DNA of 20,473 nt from NCBI GenBank assembly GCA_934358955.1, contig CAKRLC010000046.1:1-20473 (forward strand), written 5' to 3'. Shown piece after piece: positions 15,594 through 20,473 of the stretch. Each line of letters starts with the position of its first letter. Positions within the stretch are counted from its first letter, which is position 1. Source of the DNA: an uncultured Roseburia sp. (GTDB lineage Bacteria > Bacillota > Clostridia > Lachnospirales > Lachnospiraceae). The position numbers and the translations under genes are program-made. Below the pieces are notes generated by a model, which worked only from the letters and a program-made list of their open reading frames with translations, ran no database searches and was not told the origin of the DNA.

Positions 15594-17558
15594 ATGCAGC
15601 AGAATGATTTTCGCTATTTAAAAAGCCTTGCAAAGCAGTATCCGACAGTAGCATCAGCAGCTACGGAAATCATCAATTTACAGGCAATCTTGAGCCTGCC
15701 AAAAGGTACGGAGCATTTTATTACAGACATACACGGAGAGTATGAACAGTTCCGTCATGTGATCAAGAATGGTTCCGGAGCGATCAAGCGTAAGATTGAA
15801 GATGAATTTGGAAATGCGCTTACAATGACAGAGAAAAAAATGATCGCAACACTGATTTATTATCCGGAACAGAAAATTGAACAGGTAGTAAAAACAGAAG
15901 AAAACATGGAGGATTGGTACCGTGTGATGCTCTACAGGCTGATCCGTGTATGTAAATGTGCTTCTTCAAAATACACCAGATCAAAAGTCCGTAAGGCGCT
16001 CCCAAAGGATTTTGCATATGTAATAGAGGAACTGCTCACCGGAAGACCGGATGTGTCAGATCAGGAAGCTTATTATAATGAGATTATTAATTCTGTTGTC
16101 CGGACGGGCAGAGCTGCAGAGCTTATCATTGCACTCTGTAACCTGATACGGAGACTGGTCGTAGACCATCTGCATGTAGTAGGGGATATTTTTGACCGTG
16201 GACCATATCCGAATCTGATCATGGATACATTAATGTCCCATCATTCTGTGGACATCCAATGGGGAAATCACGATGTGTCATGGATGGGTGCAGCTGCAGG
16301 ATGCCAGGCACTGATCTGCAATGTGATCCGAATTTCTGCAAAATATGGTAATCTGAATCTGTTAGAGGATGCTTATGGGATCAATCTTGTACCGTTGGCA
16401 AGATTTGCCATGAACCGGTATGATAAAGATAGCTGCAAGTGTTTTAAACTGGATTACAGGGAAGAGGAATATGATATCAGGGATGCCATGCTGGATGAGA
16501 AGATGCATAAGGCAATCTCCGTAATGCAGTTTAAACTGGAAGGACAGATGATCATGGAGCATCCGGAGTTTGAGATGGAGAATCGTCTGCTCTTAGACAA
16601 AATCGATATCGAAAAAGGAACAGTCATGATCGAAGGAAAAGAATATCCTTTGCGTGATACAAATTTCCCAACCATAGACTGGGAGCATCCATATGAACTT
16701 GCACCGGATGAAAAAGATGTAATGGAACGTCTGACTGCCGCATTCCAGAACTGTGAAAAATTGCAGAAGCATGTGCGCTTTTTAATGACAAAGGGAAGCC
16801 TGTATAATGTATACAATGGAAACCTTCTTTATCATGGCTGTGTACCGTTGAATCCGGATGGATCTTTTACGAAAGTATCTATTTATGGAAAAGAGTATAC
16901 AGGAAAAGCATTGTATGATGTTTTGGAAAATTATGCAAGAAAAGGTTATTATTCGATTGACCCGGTGGAAAAGAAAAAAGGTCTCGATATGATGTGGTTT
17001 ATCTGGGAAAATAAAAATTCACCGGTCTTTGGAAAAGAGAAGATGACAACCTTTGAACGTTATTTTGTTGCAGATAAAGAGACTCATAAAGAGCCAAAGA
17101 ATCCTTACTATTTACTGTTAGAAAAGGAAGAGATTGTAAATAAGATACTCAAAGAATTCGGTTTGTCCGGAGACGAGGCGCATATTATCAACGGACATAT
17201 CCCGATCGAGGCCAAAAGGGGAGAATCACCGGTGAAATGCAATGGAAAACTGCTGATCATCGATGGTGGTTTTTCCAAAGCATATCAGCCAAAAACAGGA
17301 ATTGCAGGATATACATTGATTTATAATTCGTATGGTCTGCTGCTTGCAGCCCATGAACCATTCGAATCTGTTGATAAGGCCGTACAGGATGGAACGGATA
17401 TCGTATCTCACACAGTGCTTGTGCAGCACGTCGTAAAACGAAAGACGGTGGCAGACACAGATAACGGAAAGGTGATGCAGGATAATATCCGTGATCTGGA
17501 GGCATTATTAAAAGCATATCGGGAAGGAACAATTATTGAGAATTTATCTGAGATGTGA
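15594..17558 (+). CDS. fbp: Fructose-1,6-bisphosphatase, class III
   Basis: A 654-residue metallophosphatase of the Firmicutes-type class III (calcineurin-like) family, unrelated to class I enzymes, catalysing the irreversible gluconeogenic step from fructose-1,6-bisphosphate to fructose-6-phosphate. Metal motifs are TDIHGE (Asp45, His47), GDIFDRGP (Asp198, Asp201, Arg202) and WGNHD (223-227), with later INGHIP and HEPF histidine motifs typical of the fold. The length matches the Bacillus and Clostridia proteins, which are usually about 640-670. The start has AGGATGGTGG upstream. It is the third gene of the dap stretch but functionally separate. No catabolite-response site was recognised in the short upstream gap. 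Confidence 0.93.
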   Translation: MQQNDFRYLKSLAKQYPTVASAATEIINLQAILSLPKGTEHFITDIHGEYEQFRHVIKNGSGAIKRKIEDEFGNALTMTEKKMIATLIYYPEQKIEQVVKTEENMEDWYRVMLYRLIRVCKCASSKYTRSKVRKALPKDFAYVIEELLTGRPDVSDQEAYYNEIINSVVRTGRAAELIIALCNLIRRLVVDHLHVVGDIFDRGPYPNLIMDTLMSHHSVDIQWGNHDVSWMGAAAGCQALICNVIRISAKYGNLNLLEDAYGINLVPLARFAMNRYDKDSCKCFKLDYREEEYDIRDAMLDEKMHKAISVMQFKLEGQMIMEHPEFEMENRLLLDKIDIEKGTVMIEGKEYPLRDTNFPTIDWEHPYELAPDEKDVMERLTAAFQNCEKLQKHVRFLMTKGSLYNVYNGNLLYHGCVPLNPDGSFTKVSIYGKEYTGKALYDVLENYARKGYYSIDPVEKKKGLDMMWFIWENKNSPVFGKEKMTTFERYFVADKETHKEPKNPYYLLLEKEEIVNKILKEFGLSGDEAHIINGHIPIEAKRGESPVKCNGKLLIIDGGFSKAYQPKTGIAGYTLIYNSYGLLLAAHEPFESVDKAVQDGTDIVSHTVLVQHVVKRKTVADTDNGKVMQDNIRDLEALLKAYREGTIIENLSEM

Positions 17559-17662
17559 GATAATAAAATATCATATATAGTTGCAAGAACATTGTGCCGG
17601 ATGGAAGGCTGACAGGATTTTTGCGGCGAATGAACTTTTTTATGGAAAGGAATTAGGGAGAC

Positions 17663-18523
17663 ATGAGAGAAAAAATGAAAAATTGGATGAAATTTATCGT
17701 AGTGGCATGCAGTATCTGCATTCTGTTTGCAGGTGCAATGCCGGTGCAGGCAGCAAAGAAATCATCAGATAACAGTGCTTATCAGGCAGTTTTTGATGCA
17801 GAGTATTATTACAATACTTATCCGGATCTGCAGGCAGCGATCGGTTATAATCCACAGAAGTTATTTCAGCATTTTGTGACAAATGGTATAGCAGAAGGAA
17901 GAAGCGGTTGTGAGAACTTTAATCTGCAGATTTACAAAGCCAATTACGAAGATTTAAGGATTGCATTCGGAACAAATAATGCAGCTTATTGCAGACATTA
18001 TGTGACGAACGGCATTGCAGAAGGAAGAAATGCAACTTCCCTGCTTCCGGGCATACAGAGTTCAGATGCAGACAAAGTACTGACAGAGCTTGCTTCCTGT
18101 ACAACCTATTATTCTACAGCAGAGGCAAGAGCGATTAACATCGGAGTGGCTGCGTCCAGATTAAACGGAACTGTTTTACAGCCGGGAGACACATTCTCCT
18201 ATAGTAAAACAGTTTTACCGAGAACTGCAGCAAACGGTTATGTGACAGCACCGATTTATGTCAGCGGAAAACACGGTATGGGAGTCGGTGGCGGAATCTG
18301 CCAGGTTTCTTCTACGTTATATTCTGCAATGCTGGATGCAGGAATTCCTGCAACAGAACGTCATGCACATTCTTTGCCGGTGCCATATCTTCCGGTAGGA
18401 AGAGATGCAACGATCGCTGGAAATTATCTGGACTTAAAGTTCAAAAATACATTTGACCGTCCTCTCGTGATCCAGGCAGTGACAGACAATGGTGCGGTAA
18501 CAGTAACGATATCATTAGACTAA
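17663..18523 (+). CDS. Secreted VanW-domain protein with two N-terminal repeats
   Basis: A 286-residue exported protein. The signal peptide (basic start, hydrophobic core 11-24) ends at about VQA|AKK near residue 30. Two copies of a roughly 38-residue repeat follow (about 43-80 and 86-122): each has a Tyr/Asp-rich start such as YYNTYPDL or YKANYEDL, then His and an identical VTNGIAEGR ending. The C-terminal half (about 150-285) is a VanW domain, with QPGDTFSYSKTV, GVGGGICQVSSTLYSAML and HSLPVPYLPVGRDATIAGNY. VanW proteins are envelope proteins linked with glycopeptide-resistance clusters in some bacteria, but their activity is not established. Van ligases and VanS/VanR are absent here, so a resistance role is not supported. 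The start is the first ATG after GGGAG; Met5 is an alternative. Confidence 0.82.
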   Translation: MREKMKNWMKFIVVACSICILFAGAMPVQAAKKSSDNSAYQAVFDAEYYYNTYPDLQAAIGYNPQKLFQHFVTNGIAEGRSGCENFNLQIYKANYEDLRIAFGTNNAAYCRHYVTNGIAEGRNATSLLPGIQSSDADKVLTELASCTTYYSTAEARAINIGVAASRLNGTVLQPGDTFSYSKTVLPRTAANGYVTAPIYVSGKHGMGVGGGICQVSSTLYSAMLDAGIPATERHAHSLPVPYLPVGRDATIAGNYLDLKFKNTFDRPLVIQAVTDNGAVTVTISLD

Positions 18524-18525
18524 AA

Positions 18526-18543
18526 CGGAGGACGGATCCTCCG
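18526..18543. repeat. GC-rich hairpin between the VanW and kinase genes
   Basis: CGGAGGA (18526-18532) pairs with TCCTCCG (18537-18543) around CGGA, beginning two bases after the VanW stop. It has no T-run. Its GGAGGA arm resembles a ribosome site sequestered in a stem, though the kinase has its own free GGAAAGGGG at 18547-18555. Confidence 0.45.
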
Positions 18544-18564
18544 GTAGGAAAGGGGAAACTATCT

Positions 18565-20247
18565 ATGGGGGAAAAAACAGTGGTATTGACGGTAGGAACC
18601 GTAAAACGGGAATATCCGGCAGGTGTCAGCTTTCAGTATGTGGCACAGGATTTCCGGGATCAATATACGGATGATATCGTATTGGTATTATACAATCAGC
18701 GTTTGCGTGAGCTGAATAAGTGTGCTTATGAGGATGGAACGCTGGAGTTTTTAACAACGGCGGATAAAACAGGCAAAAAAGCCTACCGCCGCAGTGTCAC
18801 GCTTCTGATGCAGAAGGCAGTCCATGATCTCTGGGGAGACGAGGGAGTGGATGTCAGGGTAAAATATTCCATTGGACAGGGGTATTACTGTGAACTTGTG
18901 AAAAAAGCAGACGGGAAGGAAGAAGTGATTCCTGTTTCGGAAGCCAAAACAGGTCAGCTGAAAAATGAAATGTATCATCTTGTTGCAGCAGATCTTACAA
19001 TAGAAAAGAAAAGTATCAATACGGATGAAGCAATTGCCATGTTTCATGAATATGGGATGACAGATAAGGAAAAGCTGTTCCGTTACCGGAGAAGCTCACG
19101 GGTAAATATTTATGAGATAGATCATTACATTGATTATTTCTATGGATTTATGGTGCCTTCTACCGGTTATCTGCAATATTATGATGTTTTTCCATATGAA
19201 GATGGTTTTATGCTGCAGTTTCCGGATAAAGACACGCGGAAGGTGGCTGAATTTGAACCGGCAAAGAAACTGTTTTATACATTAAAGACTTCCAGAGACT
19301 GGGGAAGAATGTTGGAGATCGATACGATCGGTGCTTTGAATGATGTCATTGCGGCAGGAAAAACACAGCAGATGTTATTGACACAGGAGGCATTATTTGA
19401 AGACCGTATCGGAAAACTGGCGCAGCAGATCGTATCTGAGGGAGACCGTAAATTTGTTATGATCGCCGGACCATCTTCTTCCGGAAAAACAACGTTTTCA
19501 CACAGACTGTCGATCCAGCTTGCAGCCAGAGGTCTGAATCCATATCCGATCCAATTGGATGATTATTATATTGACCGCGCATTATGTCCACGGGATGAGG
19601 ATGGAAAACTGGATTTTGAATGTCTGGAATCACTGGATGTGGAATTATTTAATCATGACATGAATGAGCTTCTGAGTGGAAAAACAGTGAATCTTCCGAT
19701 TTTTAATTTTAAAACCGGAAAGCGGGAGTACAGGGATAACTATCTGACACTGGGAAAAGAGGATGTCCTTGTCATTGAAGGCATCCACGGGCTGAATGAT
19801 AAACTGTCCTACTCACTTCCGGCAGAAAGCAAATTTAAAATTTATATCAGTGCACTGACACAGTTAAACATTGACGAACATAACTGCCTTCCGACAACAG
19901 ACGGGCGGATGATCCGCCGGATCGTGCGGGATGCGAGAACGAGGGGAACCTCAGCGAAGCAGACAATTGAAATGTGGGATTCTGTAAGACGCGGAGAAGA
20001 AAAATATATTTTCCCATTTCAGGAGAGTGCAGATGTGATGTTTAATTCAGCACTGATTTACGAACTGGCAGTTCTGAAAATGTATGCAGAGCCACTTTTG
20101 TTCGCAATTGACAGGGATTGCGAAGAATATCTGGAAGCAAAAAGGCTTTTGAAATTTTTGGACTATTTCCTGCCGATGCCAAGTGACGGGATCAATCAGA
20201 ATTCCATCATCCGGGAATTTATAGGGGGAAGCTGTTTTCATGTATAA
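18565..20247 (+). CDS. Uridine-kinase-like nucleoside kinase with TGS/ThrRS-like N-terminus
   Basis: A 560-residue protein. The N-terminus (about 1-65) resembles a TGS domain, and about 75-270 resembles the second additional domain of threonyl-tRNA synthetase (LLMQKAVHDLWGDEGV, GQGYYCEL), but without the expected HxxxH editing motif. The C-terminal kinase has Walker A GPSSSGKTT (302-310), LDDYYIDR (nucleoside/phosphate site), an IEGIHGLN Walker-B-like stretch and RRIVRDARTRGTSA, as in uridine kinase/phosphoribulokinase P-loop proteins. Proteins of this composition are widespread in Clostridia; the true substrate is unproved. The start has GGAAAGGGG nine bases upstream. It ends 126 bases before the RNase P RNA. 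Confidence 0.85.
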   Translation: MGEKTVVLTVGTVKREYPAGVSFQYVAQDFRDQYTDDIVLVLYNQRLRELNKCAYEDGTLEFLTTADKTGKKAYRRSVTLLMQKAVHDLWGDEGVDVRVKYSIGQGYYCELVKKADGKEEVIPVSEAKTGQLKNEMYHLVAADLTIEKKSINTDEAIAMFHEYGMTDKEKLFRYRRSSRVNIYEIDHYIDYFYGFMVPSTGYLQYYDVFPYEDGFMLQFPDKDTRKVAEFEPAKKLFYTLKTSRDWGRMLEIDTIGALNDVIAAGKTQQMLLTQEALFEDRIGKLAQQIVSEGDRKFVMIAGPSSSGKTTFSHRLSIQLAARGLNPYPIQLDDYYIDRALCPRDEDGKLDFECLESLDVELFNHDMNELLSGKTVNLPIFNFKTGKREYRDNYLTLGKEDVLVIEGIHGLNDKLSYSLPAESKFKIYISALTQLNIDEHNCLPTTDGRMIRRIVRDARTRGTSAKQTIEMWDSVRRGEEKYIFPFQESADVMFNSALIYELAVLKMYAEPLLFAIDRDCEEYLEAKRLLKFLDYFLPMPSDGINQNSIIREFIGGSCFHV

Positions 20248-20263
20248 TGGGATCCGAGTATTA

Positions 20264-20306
20264 AAAGGTCTGCATTTTACCAATAAAGGTTATGGAGCAG
20301 ACCTTT
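20264..20306 (+). terminator. Inverted repeat after the nucleoside kinase gene
   Basis: AAAGGTCTGC (20264-20273) is perfectly complementary to GCAGACCTTT (20297-20306) across a 23-base loop. There is no clean T-run after the second arm, only TTT ending the stem, so termination is possible but weak. It separates the kinase gene from the RNase P RNA promoter. Confidence 0.45.
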
Positions 20307-20337
20307 AGATATCCGAATTATAATATGCAAAAAAATC

Positions 20338-20366
20338 TTGCGAAAATTACAGAAATGGTGTATATT
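20338..20366 (+). promoter_or_regulatory. Promoter of the RNase P RNA gene
   Basis: TTGCGA (20338-20343) and TATATT (20361-20366) are separated by 17 bp, about 30 bases before the conserved RNA sequence. This gives a transcription start near 20373. Confidence 0.7.
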
Positions 20367-20395
20367 AAGGAGCGTTGCAGATTTTCTGCGACAGA

Positions 20396-20473
20396 TTAAG
20401 TAGGGCAAATGATCGCGGCTGCAAGTGTCGAAAGACCGCAGGTGAGGAAAGTCCGGGCTTCACAGGGCAGGAT
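20396..20473 (+). ncRNA. rnpB: RNase P RNA (class A-like), 5' part, cut by the window end
   Basis: The catalytic RNA that matures tRNA 5' ends. GAGGAAAGTCCGGGCT followed by CACAGGGCAGGAT (from about 20443) is the universally conserved CR-I region with the bacterial A-type continuation. The preceding AAGTAGGGCAAATGATCGCGGCTGC aligns with the 5' end (P1-P2) of A-type RNase P RNA, and GTC-GAAA-GAC inside a CTGC/GCAG stem gives the P3 hairpin. The 5' end is approximate, and a separate hairpin (20374-20392) precedes it, possibly a processed leader. The 3' part lies outside the window. Confidence 0.9.

Noticed and set aside
17581..17772. Short plus-strand reading frame upstream of the VanW gene
   Set aside because: It overlaps the VanW signal peptide in another frame, and its translation shows no recognisable family.
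17663..18523. Glycopeptide resistance locus because of the VanW domain
   Set aside because: No ligase, dipeptidase, dehydrogenase or two-component genes are nearby; VanW domains are common outside van clusters.

Overview
The window reads as ordinary chromosome from a low-to-moderate GC Gram-positive anaerobe, most likely a gut Lachnospiraceae-type Clostridia. This is inferred from the AGGAGG-type ribosome sites, a class III fructose-1,6-bisphosphatase, a DUF3783 protein, a uridine-kinase-like protein with a ThrRS-like N-terminus, a class A-like RNase P RNA, and an L-box-controlled dapA. No prophage, transposase, CRISPR array, tRNA or rRNA was seen. Species cannot be named from the sequence alone.

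Layout. Positions 1-134 hold a hairpin-rich leader. Then come an M18 aminopeptidase and a TTG-initiated lipoprotein with a transglutaminase-like domain (135-2649); a DegV-folC pair separated by 4 bases (2750-4925); and an MBOAT O-acyltransferase followed by a membrane-anchored SGNH esterase-like protein (5061-7419), probably an envelope acylation pair. L-lactate dehydrogenase (7540-8493) has a Rex-like palindrome upstream and a strong terminator downstream. A small DUF3783 protein follows (8580-8936). Next is a metal-efflux unit: a strong promoter followed by Fur-family boxes, a ten-TM-type metal permease (9146-10012) and a Fur-family repressor (10046-10462). A bidirectional terminator separates it from typA/bipA, which runs on the minus strand (10543-12381).

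Divergent from typA is a 211-residue protein with two tandem SSB-type OB folds (12639-13274). The 550-base stretch after it is a lysine-biosynthesis leader: sigma-70-type promoter, complete L-box lysine riboswitch, intrinsic terminator, then two more strong inverted repeats. It feeds dapA and dapB (13825-15532), the branch steps to diaminopimelate and lysine. Downstream are the class III fbp (15594-17558), a secreted VanW-domain protein with two N-terminal repeats (17663-18523), and the uridine-kinase-like protein (18565-20247). The window ends inside the RNase P RNA gene, which has its own promoter.

The genes are mostly core metabolism and envelope maintenance. No wholly new system was found. 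The best-supported points for a second look are regulatory: the perfect 7-1-7 Fur-family box with a second imperfect copy in front of the metal permease-regulator pair, the extra structured leader between the lysine riboswitch terminator and dapA, and the possible redox (Rex) operator of ldh. Among proteins, the duplicated-OB SSB and the VanW repeat protein are the least conventional.
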